Both the position numbers and the translations under genes were made by a program. A model generated the notes under the pieces. That model did no database searches. It was not told the DNA's origin and was given only the letters and a program-made list of their open reading frames with translations. A DNA stretch of 64,000 bases from contig DCQQ01000008.1 of assembly GCA_002323515.1 (NCBI GenBank), positions 1 to 64,000 of the forward strand, written 5' to 3'. Each line of letters begins with the position of its first letter. Position 1 is the first letter of the stretch. The DNA comes from Balneolaceae bacterium UBA1514 (lineage in GTDB: Bacteria > Bacteroidota > Rhodothermia > Balneolales > Balneolaceae). Shown in pieces: positions 7,961-17,102 of the stretch.

Positions 7961-9460
7961 CTAAGCTTTATGGGGCCAAATTTTATTATGTACCAATCGA
8001 ACCAGTAGCAAGGCTATGCCCCACTGTACTAGGATTGTGGCTAATGAGTATGGGCTTAGTGGGTTAAACCAATCATCCGGAGCGTATTCAGCAACACTTA
8101 AATACATCCACCATCCAAGTAAGGTGATTACTTCAATTGGTACTACATAGGTAATGACAATGTCCCACCATTTACCTAATGGTTTAGTTTCCCCTGGTTG
8201 ATGTACTAATTTTTCTCGGAACCTTGTTGCGCCATATTGAATAACGGCATAAGAGATAAACGCCCCTGAAACCATAAGACCAACCCCCCAAACAAAATCT
8301 TGATTCCCAAAAAAAGTAAGATTCAAAGCGGATGGTAGTCCAAACACAAAACCAGCTGTACCAGTTAAGATGGTTGCTTTTTTACGGGTAAAACCTGCAT
8401 CTACAGCAACTTTGACGACCAACTCAATCATAGACAAGAGAGAGCTAAATGCAGCAAAACTTAGGCCTAGAAAAAATAAAATAGAGAAAATATCGCCACC
8501 AGACATATTTGCGAATAACTGAGGCATCCATATAAATGTAAGACCCGTGCCTGCTGGTCCCGAATTCTGCATTATTTTTAAAATTTCAGCATTTGACATA
8601 GTATTTCCCAAGGTTCCAAAAACCGTGGAGAAAATAATTATTGCAGCCACTAATGAGATAATATTATTCCCAATACCCGTCTGGAACGCACTGACAGTAA
8701 TCCGATCATGGGTTCGCATATAGGCGGCATAGGTAAGAATTAACCCCCATGCTGCGCCCGTATCCCATGCATTTTGAGTAAGTGCTTCAAGCCAAATTCT
8801 TGGCTCTGTTAACGTATTCCAATCTGGGGTGAATAAATATCGAATACCCTCCCAGGAACCTGGTAAACTTATAGCCTTAACCAACGAAATTAATAAAATC
8901 GTAAAAAGTAGTGGGATTAATATTTTGTTCACCTTCTCTATAGATGATATACCTTTGATAACTACCCAAGAACCTAGTAGCATTACTATTCCGTGAGTAA
9001 ATACAGGTATTCCCTGTGCATGAAAAGAATTCCAAACACCCATCGCTTGCTCATAATTGTTAGGTAGTCCAGATTGAAGCGACTGTGATAAATAATACAA
9101 ACACCAACCGGCCACCACACTATAGTAAAACATGATGGCGGTGGCGACAAGACCTATGAAAGCACCCATCCAAGCCTTATTTTTACCTGCTATTGCTACA
9201 TAGGATCCAACAATACCTCTACGCCCTGTCTTACCAATTCCATATTCAGCAATAATGAGCGGTATAGACCAGAGAAATAAAAAGCTTATCCATGCCACTA
9301 AAAAAGCACCCGCTCCAGTTTCACCTCCATTTTGAGCCGCTATTCTTGGGAAGCGCCATATATTGCCTGTTCCAATGGCGATTCCTAGTACACTAAGTAT
9401 TAGACCCCATTTAGTTGAAAATCGCTGTTTTTTTTTAGATTTCCCTTCTATTTTTTGCAT
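7961..9460 (-). CDS. Sodium-dependent symporter, neurotransmitter:sodium symporter (SNF/LeuT) family
   Basis: Integral membrane transporter of 499 residues, LeuT fold. The first transmembrane segment carries the signature GTGNIWRFPRIAAQNGGE near residues 31-48, where unwound helix 1 binds Na+ and substrate, followed by IPLIIAEYGIGKTGRRG. Further helices follow in the usual order (for instance ALTQNAWDTGAAWGLILTYA, the TM6 region, and FLGLSFAAFSSLLSMIE, the TM8 region). Substrate is probably an amino acid or amine but cannot be told from sequence. It is divergent from the DUF2723 gene. Confidence 0.93.
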   Translation of the reverse strand: MQKIEGKSKKKQRFSTKWGLILSVLGIAIGTGNIWRFPRIAAQNGGETGAGAFLVAWISFLFLWSIPLIIAEYGIGKTGRRGIVGSYVAIAGKNKAWMGAFIGLVATAIMFYYSVVAGWCLYYLSQSLQSGLPNNYEQAMGVWNSFHAQGIPVFTHGIVMLLGSWVVIKGISSIEKVNKILIPLLFTILLISLVKAISLPGSWEGIRYLFTPDWNTLTEPRIWLEALTQNAWDTGAAWGLILTYAAYMRTHDRITVSAFQTGIGNNIISLVAAIIIFSTVFGTLGNTMSNAEILKIMQNSGPAGTGLTFIWMPQLFANMSGGDIFSILFFLGLSFAAFSSLLSMIELVVKVAVDAGFTRKKATILTGTAGFVFGLPSALNLTFFGNQDFVWGVGLMVSGAFISYAVIQYGATRFREKLVHQPGETKPLGKWWDIVITYVVPIEVITLLGWWMYLSVAEYAPDDWFNPLSPYSLATILVQWGIALLLVRLVHNKIWPHKA

Positions 9461-9553
9461 CTATTTTTCGGTCTTTGATAAGAAATTTTTATAAGACTGT
9501 AGTATCTTAAATTATGTCAATTAGCCTTGTTCTATTTTGATTCAAACAACGCT

Positions 9554-9571
9554 ATCCCTATCATTAGGGGT
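9554..9571. repeat. Short inverted repeat in a divergent intergenic region
   Basis: ATCCCTA and TAGGGGT arms separated by TCAT form a 7-pair hairpin or operator-like dyad (one wobble as RNA) in the 185 bases between the divergent symporter and DUF2723 genes. There is no T-tract, so it is not a terminator. A regulator site is possible but unproven. Confidence 0.25.
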
Positions 9572-9645
9572 ACGTATATTAGGTTGCGACAATCTATTTT
9601 TATATGGCACCAATTTCAATCATCATTGCTGTAAGATTATACTAA

Positions 9646-12630
9646 ATGTTTGACTCACATCAGAAAACAAATAAGTGGCTTGCTCTAGCTATCTTTTTCA
9701 TCACCCTTATTATATATAGCTTAACCATGGCTCCTACAGCTAGTTTTTGGGATGCAGGGGAATTCATTGCGGTGGCACATGGGCTCCAAGTAAATCACCC
9801 ACCGGGGGCTCCCTTTTACTCAATCTTAGGCCGGCTTTTCTCTATGTTTATGCCCACAGAGTACGTAGCCGTAAGCATTAACTTTATGAGTGTACTTTCC
9901 TCAGCAATTACAGTTATGCTACTTTACCTAACAGTTGTTAGGCTTATCCGCGAGTTTAAACCAAATGTCAATGAATGGACATCAGGGGAAAAAATAGCCC
10001 ATTATGGAGGAGCATTAATTGGCAGTTTAACCTTTGCAGTTACCGATACATTCTGGTTTAATGCGGTAGAAGCTGAGGTATATGCAATGTCTATGTTTTT
10101 TACTGCTATTGTAGTGTGGTTAGCTCTCAAATGGTCCGAGCATTATGAAAAGCCGCACAGTGAACGTTGGCTGGTACTCATTGCATATATGTTTGGATTG
10201 GCTATTGGTGTTCACCTTCTCAATCTACTAGCAATATTTTTTGTAGCACTCATCGTATACTTCAAAGTGAAGGATACCATCGAGATAAAAAGTTTCGGCG
10301 TAATGGGGATAATTGCAGTCTTTTCATTCTTCTTGGTATATCCCATAACCATTCAAAAACTTCCAGATTGGGCGTCTAAAATTAATGATGCATCCTACGG
10401 GTTAATTGGTCCGTTTACCTTCATATTCATACTAATAGGTTTGTTGGTATATGGGATTTACTTCACTCAGAAACATAAGCATCGACTTGCCAACATAGCC
10501 CTAATTAGTTATGTGATGATTATAATAGGGTATTCATCGTACTCTGTTATTATGATACGATCTATTGCTGACCCCCCTGTAGACGAGAATGACCCAGAAA
10601 CTATGGAAGATTTTGTGAGCTACTTAAAACGTGAGCAATATGGAGATACCCCAATACTCAAGGGGAATTCCTATGATGCTGCAACTGGGCAGATTAATAC
10701 ACAAAAAGAAGTCTGGCTTCCTCGTAGACATTCACAGGCACCTAACCACTTATCTTATTATGCTCGATATGACAGTGATTTTGAGTACTTTTGGGACTAT
10801 CAAGTGCGTCATATGTACCTACGTTATTTCAATTGGAATTTCGTAGGAAGAGTAGCTGATATTCAAGATACTGGTTGGCAATCAGGGTTTGAAAGAGAAA
10901 ATTACCCAGAAAACCGAGCCAGTAATGCGTATTATTTTATCCCGCTTCTACTCGGACTTATAGGGGTCTTATATCATTTTAAAGCAGATAGAAATCGAGC
11001 GTTAGCAGTACTTGTTCTATTCATTGTAACAGGTCTAGCTATTATTGTGTTTTTGAACCAACCCCCCTATCAACCGAGGGAAAGAGATTACGCATATGTA
11101 GGCTCCTTTTTTGCATTTGCTATTTGGATAGGATTAGGAAGTGCTGGCTTACTCGAATTCATACAAAACAAGTTAAAGAACACACCCGTAAGTTTAACAG
11201 CCTTGGTTATACTACTTCTTGCATCCCCCGTTTGGATGGCGTCGCAGAATTGGGATGATCATGATCGTAGCAATCGATATGTTGCTCCAGATTATGCTAA
11301 AAATCTGTTGAATTCATTAGCTCCAAACGCGATAGTATTTACTAATGGGGATAATGATACCTTCCCTCTTTGGTATGCACAAGAAGTAGAGGGAGTTCGT
11401 ACCGATGTAAGAATTGTTTGCCTAAGTTTATTAAATACGGATTGGTATATAAAACAACTTAAAAATCAGTGGTCACACGAATCAGCTCCATTACCCTTTA
11501 GTTATACGGACCTGCAGGTTGACCAGATTACCTCACGCATTGACCGATGGGAACCAAAAACGATCACCATACCTGTGAACAAAGAGGCATTAATAACAGC
11601 CTTCTCAGAGGATCAGAAATATAAAGAAGCTATAGGAGTACAGCCAGATACTAGTTTGCAAATACTAAAAACAGGCGTTGATTTTGAGATACCTGTAGAA
11701 GAGTTAGATGATGAATTAAGTTGGCGCGTGGAAGGCCGCTTGTACGGGCGCGATCAGCAAGGAAATGGTATTTACTATATGCAAGTTCAAGATTTGATGA
11801 TTATTGATTTACTTCAATCCAACAATTGGTTACGTCCCATTTATTTTGCAAATACGGTTTCATCATCCAGTATGTTAGATCTTCAACCCTACTTCAGAAC
11901 GGAAGGAAAAGCCTACCGTGTCATACCCAAGCGGTTTAATTCAAGAACCATGGGATATATTGATCCTGCTATTCATGCTAAGCGCCTACACAATTTTTCG
12001 TTTACTAAATGGAATAATCCAGATGCCTATTTTGATGAGAATATTCGTCGAATGCTAAGTAATTATCGGTATACTTTTTTACAGTTATCTGAACGCTATC
12101 AAGAGCTAAATGAACTAGATTCTGCTCGGTATTGGTTAGATTTTTCTGAGCAAAACATACCATTCAGACCAGATGAAGAGAGCTATAATATTCAGTCTTT
12201 ATTCGCTATTAATTATCTCAAGTTAAATGCTCAGGATCAGGCTGCAGCCATAGCAAAAAGGATTAAACCTATTATTAATAGAGAGTTCATCAACGATTTT
12301 GAAGTTTTTAAACGGTACCAACAAGAATTTGATGAATTGAATAATGAATTCGAAACCTCTAGAAGATCCGGTGATGTCAAAAAACAGCGTGATTTAAGGA
12401 CAAGTGTTCAGGCTGCTTACAACGAAACGCAACGACTTGGCGAGCAAATTGTACAGATACGACAGTACCTAGTAATTGCTCAGTATTTACTCTACGAGTC
12501 TGGTAATGAAAATGAAGCATCTGAGTTATCACTAGAGGTAAATTCCCTTCTACTAGGAACTCCATTCCCTACCCTACCACTTAGCAAGGAAGAAAGTGAT
12601 CAAGAGGTACGTAGGTATGGGATATTGTAA
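9646..12630 (+). CDS. DUF2723 (GT117-like) GT-C membrane glycosyltransferase with C-terminal TPR
   Basis: Large polytopic membrane protein of 994 residues. The DUF2723 signature is at the first loop: PTASFWDAGEFIAVAHGLQV followed by NHPPGAPFYSILGRLF (residues 31-65), with D36 and E39 in the place of GT-C catalytic acids. About a dozen transmembrane helices run to residue 530, then PYQPRERDYAYVGSFFAF and NDTFPLWYAQEVEGVRTDVR, conserved in this family. Residues 790-994 are helical and TPR-like. The family resembles protein O-mannosyltransferases, so transfer of a sugar from a lipid donor to a periplasmic acceptor is plausible. It stands alone, with a 104-base gap behind it that shows no terminator. 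Confidence 0.87.
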   Translation: MFDSHQKTNKWLALAIFFITLIIYSLTMAPTASFWDAGEFIAVAHGLQVNHPPGAPFYSILGRLFSMFMPTEYVAVSINFMSVLSSAITVMLLYLTVVRLIREFKPNVNEWTSGEKIAHYGGALIGSLTFAVTDTFWFNAVEAEVYAMSMFFTAIVVWLALKWSEHYEKPHSERWLVLIAYMFGLAIGVHLLNLLAIFFVALIVYFKVKDTIEIKSFGVMGIIAVFSFFLVYPITIQKLPDWASKINDASYGLIGPFTFIFILIGLLVYGIYFTQKHKHRLANIALISYVMIIIGYSSYSVIMIRSIADPPVDENDPETMEDFVSYLKREQYGDTPILKGNSYDAATGQINTQKEVWLPRRHSQAPNHLSYYARYDSDFEYFWDYQVRHMYLRYFNWNFVGRVADIQDTGWQSGFERENYPENRASNAYYFIPLLLGLIGVLYHFKADRNRALAVLVLFIVTGLAIIVFLNQPPYQPRERDYAYVGSFFAFAIWIGLGSAGLLEFIQNKLKNTPVSLTALVILLLASPVWMASQNWDDHDRSNRYVAPDYAKNLLNSLAPNAIVFTNGDNDTFPLWYAQEVEGVRTDVRIVCLSLLNTDWYIKQLKNQWSHESAPLPFSYTDLQVDQITSRIDRWEPKTITIPVNKEALITAFSEDQKYKEAIGVQPDTSLQILKTGVDFEIPVEELDDELSWRVEGRLYGRDQQGNGIYYMQVQDLMIIDLLQSNNWLRPIYFANTVSSSSMLDLQPYFRTEGKAYRVIPKRFNSRTMGYIDPAIHAKRLHNFSFTKWNNPDAYFDENIRRMLSNYRYTFLQLSERYQELNELDSARYWLDFSEQNIPFRPDEESYNIQSLFAINYLKLNAQDQAAAIAKRIKPIINREFINDFEVFKRYQQEFDELNNEFETSRRSGDVKKQRDLRTSVQAAYNETQRLGEQIVQIRQYLVIAQYLLYESGNENEASELSLEVNSLLLGTPFPTLPLSKEESDQEVRRYGIL

Positions 12631-12758
12631 ACTAGATCATGCTAAGTAATTAAAATACAGGAACTACAAAGAAAGATAGATTAGACTCGAGAGTATCATT
12701 TTTTCATAATTTAATTTATACTACCTCAACTTAAGTGGTGAACTATCACTCATCCTAT

Positions 12759-13211
12759 ATGATACATACATTCACAGCTGAAAATATTGAAACTATTACT
12801 AAGGTTTTGGGCACACAAGCAAAACCCTTGGGTGATGATGTTTTTCGATTAGAACTTACTCATACAGAAACAGACAGAAAATTAGCTCTTGAAATACACC
12901 TTGGTTTACTTGTTCAAGGTGAATCGATGAATATGGTTTCCGTATATGCAAGTAACACCTTTCTCCAGCTACATAATTGCACGGCATTTGTAGCAAGTGA
13001 TATTTTACATCAAGTCACATTTTTTGGCACATCAGGAAGTAAAACGTCCGGTTTAATCATTGAAAGAGAAGCAGGATGTAGTTTATATGCCAATGTGGAC
13101 GAAGTAATTAAATCTGGAGACTTTACTCAACTTCCAGAAGACTTGATGATGTGTGGTATAGCCTTGTCCCTAACAGAGTCAATGGATGATGATTTCAGCT
13201 TTGAGGACTAG
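12759..13211 (+). CDS. Conserved-looking hypothetical cytoplasmic protein
   Basis: About 150 residues, no signal peptide, no membrane segment, and I do not recognise the family. The frame opens at GTG 12735, but ATG 12759 (MIHTFTAENIE) gives a more natural start. The chain alternates strands and short helices, has an acidic tail (ESMDDDFSFED), and cysteine-containing HNCTAF and MMCGIALS segments. It lies 19 bases before ybeY on the same strand, so it is probably the first gene of a short operon with ybeY and the DUF445 gene. Confidence 0.6.
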   Translation: MIHTFTAENIETITKVLGTQAKPLGDDVFRLELTHTETDRKLALEIHLGLLVQGESMNMVSVYASNTFLQLHNCTAFVASDILHQVTFFGTSGSKTSGLIIEREAGCSLYANVDEVIKSGDFTQLPEDLMMCGIALSLTESMDDDFSFED

Positions 13212-13230
13212 CTGTTAACTCCTCAAGTGT

Positions 13231-13689
13231 ATGCCTAATCCAAATAATTTTCAGCTTTTCAATACCACAAAACTGGATTTTACTGTTGCTGAAAGTACCA
13301 TTAATAAGGTAATAAAGTTATTTACACAACGACATTCATGCACCATCGAATTCGTTGAGATTGTTCTTGTCGATGAGGAAGAAATAAGACGTATTAATCG
13401 TGAGTATCTTCAAAAGGACTATGTAACCGATGTTATCAGTTTTCATTATCATGATTCTAATGAAACCAAGTATACACTCATTACTCCTGCGTTAGAGGGT
13501 ACTATGTACTGTTGTTTGCCAAGGATTATCGAACAATCTACAGAGTTAGACGTAGACGTTAGTACAGAGTGTCTACGAATTGTGGTTCACGGTTTATTAC
13601 ATATCCTTGGTTATGAGGATTCAACGTTGAAACAGAAAGAAACAATGACCAAAGAAGAGGAAGCGATCATCCAACAGATAACCATCTAG
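13231..13689 (+). CDS. ybeY: rRNA maturation endoribonuclease YbeY
   Basis: Single-strand RNase acting in 16S rRNA maturation and ribosome quality control. The zinc motif reads HGLLHILGYED with H120 and H124; the third ligand of the classical HGxLHLxGYDH motif is D130 here instead of histidine. I recall the same replacement in YbeY proteins of Bacteroidota, so it is probably a lineage trait, not damage. The upstream VDEEEIRRINREYLQKDYVTDVISF segment is typical. Length (152) is normal. Confidence 0.92.
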   Translation: MPNPNNFQLFNTTKLDFTVAESTINKVIKLFTQRHSCTIEFVEIVLVDEEEIRRINREYLQKDYVTDVISFHYHDSNETKYTLITPALEGTMYCCLPRIIEQSTELDVDVSTECLRIVVHGLLHILGYEDSTLKQKETMTKEEEAIIQQITI

Positions 13690-13705
13690 TTTTCTTGGTA
13701 AGTAC

Positions 13706-14833
13706 GTGCTGTTACATTTTTTTGAACAATTAAGCCAGAGTGTTGGGCGATATTGGAAAAAATATTCCAAGTCAAACGAATGGACTCACCTCTCTTCTAG
13801 TGACCAAGAACTACCAATTCAGGGCTCACAAAAAAATCATACTGGATTAAAAAAAATATTACTCACACAAGGACTTAGCTGGTATCCACTTTTTGTATTA
13901 GTTGTCTTTGTTGTAAGTTATTTTTGGGATTTCACAACTCAAGAAATCATATTACTGAATACGTCTTATTCATTAGAACATTTACTTAGAATTTTAAGCG
14001 TAAGTGGTTTAATAGGGTACGCTACTAATTGGTTAGCCATTTCCATGCTCTTCAAACCAGTTCATAAACGACCTATCTTGGGTCAAGGACTTATACCCCG
14101 TCAAAAAAATAGAATAGCTGACCGATTAGCAAAAACTATTTCTTCCGAACTTTTACATCCTGAGCTCATTAGTGAATATGTCCATCGTTCCGCTATCATT
14201 CAATACTACAGAGAACTATGGGTACTTCGTTCAAAGAATATATTGTCAGACAATTCTTTTAGATCAGAAGTTCAACAGATTATTTTAAAATTGTTCGTTC
14301 GAATTCTAAATAAGGATGAATTTAGAATGAGTATTGCCTCAACCATTGAGTCCGAGGTTAACCGAAAAGTAGAAAACCGAACTTTAGATCGTATTGCATT
14401 AAAAACCTACACCATTATTAAAGGGGCTAATGTTCAGGAATTAGTCAATGAAGCACTCATCGAATTACCCGTTGAACTAGAACGTCAAATCGAACAATTA
14501 GATGGTCTATTTGACAAATTACCAGCTCTAATAGATGAGCACGTTGGGGCCATAGACACACAAATCACAAATTGGATACATGAACTCATCAACCGGTTAG
14601 ACATTTACCAATTTATTGCAAAACATTTGAAAGAGTATGATGAATCTAAAATCGAAGCTTTAATTCGAACTTCAACCAATGAAGAATTACGGTACATTCA
14701 ACAGCTTGGAGCTGTGATAGGTACGATTGGTGGGTTAGTGATATGGAACCCAGTTTTTAGCATAATTTCCATCGTAATACTATTACTAAGCTTGTATCTT
14801 TTAGATATGCTTCTATATAAAACTCAAAAATAA
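13706..14833 (+). CDS. DUF445 family membrane protein (YheB/YjiN type)
   Basis: Membrane-associated protein of 375 residues with helices at about 50-70 and 90-112 and a C-terminal helix pair near 333-370. The family hallmark is GYATNWLAISMLFKPVHKRP then LGQGLIPRQKNRIADRLA (residues 111-150). The long middle is helical and charged. Function in this family is not established; envelope roles have been suggested. It starts with GTG, 16 bases after ybeY, and is followed by the S8 protease gene after 8 bases. Confidence 0.88.
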   Translation: MLLHFFEQLSQSVGRYWKKYSKSNEWTHLSSSDQELPIQGSQKNHTGLKKILLTQGLSWYPLFVLVVFVVSYFWDFTTQEIILLNTSYSLEHLLRILSVSGLIGYATNWLAISMLFKPVHKRPILGQGLIPRQKNRIADRLAKTISSELLHPELISEYVHRSAIIQYYRELWVLRSKNILSDNSFRSEVQQIILKLFVRILNKDEFRMSIASTIESEVNRKVENRTLDRIALKTYTIIKGANVQELVNEALIELPVELERQIEQLDGLFDKLPALIDEHVGAIDTQITNWIHELINRLDIYQFIAKHLKEYDESKIEALIRTSTNEELRYIQQLGAVIGTIGGLVIWNPVFSIISIVILLLSLYLLDMLLYKTQK

Positions 14834-14841
14834 TTAGACTT

Positions 14842-16557
14842 ATGTCCTACTTAAAATACGGATGCCTATTATTAGGCAGTGTTATTTTTTTTCATGGTTG
14901 TAGCACAAATAGAGCCATCACAAATAATGATCAAATAGCTAGCAATGCGGTAGATACCGAACAGCACTCTGACAGCACTGCTAAACAAAATATAGTGACT
15001 GCAGCTAAACCCATTGAAGGTTGGCATTTGTTGGGAGCTATTACCGCAATGGAAGCATCCACTAATAAATGGACTAACCAAGGTATTGCGCTCCATCAAG
15101 CTTATTCTTTGCTAGATTCGACCGCACGGAGTCCAAAAAAAGTTGTGGTGGCAATCATCGATTCAGGCTCCGATATTGATCATGAAGACCTTAAGGATAA
15201 TATTTGGATCAATAATGATGAAATAGTTGGAAATATGCTGGATGATGATGCTAATGGATATGTAGATGATGTGTTTGGGTGGAATTTTATAGGAGGTCAA
15301 GATTCGAGCCATGTTAATTATGATACCTACGAGTTAACTAGGTTATATGTGAAGGGGCTTGAGCTGTTTTCTTCTTTTGATACTTTGACCAATATTCCAG
15401 ACTCATTAAACGATGAGTATTCACAATTCAAAGAAATAGAAAAAGAATTTGAAGCGGAGCGCATTTCCCTAGAGTCAGAACTGATTCAAATAAAACAACT
15501 TCAGCAAAATGTCGAGAGTATCTTATTCTTTTTGGGTGAATCATCCCTTGATTCGGTAGATGTGAATAAATATCTAAGTAAAGAAATAGAGCCATCTATG
15601 CAGATGCAGGAAGCTATAAGTTTTGTTGCATTGTTACAGGATAATGGTATTAATGAGCGACTTATTGAGGATTACATCGAACAGATTGGTGTACAGTTAG
15701 AATACGGGTACAATATATCCTTTGACCCACGTAGTATCGTTGGTGATGACTACGAGGATCTGGATAATCGTTCTTATGGCAATTCCGACGTTAAAGGTCC
15801 CGATTATGATCATGGCACTCATGTTGCAGGAATTATAGCAGCCAACCAGGATAATAACATTGGAACAAATGGGATAACACAAGCGGAATTGTTGATCATA
15901 CGTGCTGTTCCAAATGGAGATGAACGCGATAAAGATGTGGCAAATGCCATACGATATGCAGTAGATAATGGCGCAGATGTCATTAACATGAGTTTTGGTA
16001 AATCATATTCACCCGAATTATTTTATGTTCAACAAGCAATAGAATATGCGACACAAAATGAAGTCCTTATGGTTCATGCTGCTGGAAATGATGGGGCTAA
16101 TTTAGATAGTATTGCTAATTACCCTAGCCCTATAATTAGCGATGGCTCATCTAGCCCATACCTAATTACGGTCGGAGCTTCTGGTTGGCAGGGTGTTAAT
16201 GAACTAGCTGCCTCCTTTAGTAATTATGGGAGGTCTACAGTTGATCTGTTTGCACCTGGTGTAGATATTTATTCAACTATGCCAAACCAACAGTATGAGT
16301 TAAGTAATGGTACCAGCATGGCCGCTCCTATGGTATCAGGCGTAATTGCACTTTTAATGCAATATTTCCCTGAATATTCCCCTCTTGAAATAAAAGAAAT
16401 TATCGTTTCATCTGTAATAAAAACAGATAAAAAAATCATGCTTCCTGGTCAAAGTACAGATGCGCAATATGTTCCCTTTGTCAACTTATCAAAACATGGC
16501 GGTATTATTAATGCTTACAGAGCGGTTAGGGAAGCACTTAATGGATTAGAGAATTAA
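14842..16557 (+). CDS. Subtilisin-like (S8) serine protease lipoprotein with large insertion
   Basis: Secreted protease of 571 residues. The N-terminus is a lipoprotein signal with cysteine 20 (FFHGC). The catalytic triad is complete: D107 in AIIDSGSDIDHEDL, H324 in HGTHVAGII and S492 in NGTSMAAPMVSG; the oxyanion asparagine lies in HAAGNDG. The D-H distance of about 217 residues is far longer than in classical subtilisins (some 30-40) and is filled by a glutamate-rich, coiled-coil-like helix region (about 185-285). A long insert is, as far as I know, common in Bacteroidota S8 lipoproteins. The stop codon abuts the ATG of the next gene. Confidence 0.93.
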   Translation: MSYLKYGCLLLGSVIFFHGCSTNRAITNNDQIASNAVDTEQHSDSTAKQNIVTAAKPIEGWHLLGAITAMEASTNKWTNQGIALHQAYSLLDSTARSPKKVVVAIIDSGSDIDHEDLKDNIWINNDEIVGNMLDDDANGYVDDVFGWNFIGGQDSSHVNYDTYELTRLYVKGLELFSSFDTLTNIPDSLNDEYSQFKEIEKEFEAERISLESELIQIKQLQQNVESILFFLGESSLDSVDVNKYLSKEIEPSMQMQEAISFVALLQDNGINERLIEDYIEQIGVQLEYGYNISFDPRSIVGDDYEDLDNRSYGNSDVKGPDYDHGTHVAGIIAANQDNNIGTNGITQAELLIIRAVPNGDERDKDVANAIRYAVDNGADVINMSFGKSYSPELFYVQQAIEYATQNEVLMVHAAGNDGANLDSIANYPSPIISDGSSSPYLITVGASGWQGVNELAASFSNYGRSTVDLFAPGVDIYSTMPNQQYELSNGTSMAAPMVSGVIALLMQYFPEYSPLEIKEIIVSSVIKTDKKIMLPGQSTDAQYVPFVNLSKHGGIINAYRAVREALNGLEN

Positions 16558-17091
16558 ATGAAATTATCCACCGAAGAACTGTTTATTCGGCATGCAAAAG
16601 CAGATAAACCGAGCCTGTTATCTAAATCGATCATATGTCTTCATAATATCCGAAGTGCCTATAACGTCGGAGCTGTATTTAGAAATGCGGATGCATTTGG
16701 TATACAGCAGGTATTTCTTTCAGGCTTTACCCCTACTCCTGAAAGCAATATTGAAGTTTCGAAGACAGCCATTGGGGCTGAAAAACAGGTTCTATGGAGC
16801 TATTTTGTACATTGGAGCGCTTGTGAAGAAAAACTTCAGAAGAGTGAATCTCAAATATTTGCGGTAGAACAGACTAAAAAATCTAAACCACTCACCGAAT
16901 TTGATTTTAACGAAGTTCTAATTCCAAGCATGGCTTTTGTGTTTGGCAATGAAGTTAAAGGCTTAGACGATGAAGTATTAGATTCAGCTGATCATCACTT
17001 GATTATACCTCAGTTTGGTACTAAACATTCACTAAATATATCAGTAGCTACAGGCGTTGTGATGTACGATTTGTTGTGCAAATCTATTTAG
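16558..17091 (+). CDS. SpoU/TrmH-family RNA 2'-O-methyltransferase
   Basis: SPOUT methyltransferase of 177 residues using S-adenosylmethionine. The three SpoU motifs are present: NIRSAYNVGAVFRNADAFG (motif 1, residues 30-48), AFVFGNEVKGLDDEVL (motif 2, about 125-140) and IIPQFGTKHSLNISVATGVV (motif 3, about 149-168). It lacks the N-terminal substrate-binding domain of RlmB, so the target (a tRNA or rRNA ribose) is open. Its ATG starts directly after the protease stop codon. Confidence 0.92.
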   Translation: MKLSTEELFIRHAKADKPSLLSKSIICLHNIRSAYNVGAVFRNADAFGIQQVFLSGFTPTPESNIEVSKTAIGAEKQVLWSYFVHWSACEEKLQKSESQIFAVEQTKKSKPLTEFDFNEVLIPSMAFVFGNEVKGLDDEVLDSADHHLIIPQFGTKHSLNISVATGVVMYDLLCKSI

Positions 17092-17102
17092 CAGCAGATG
17101 TA

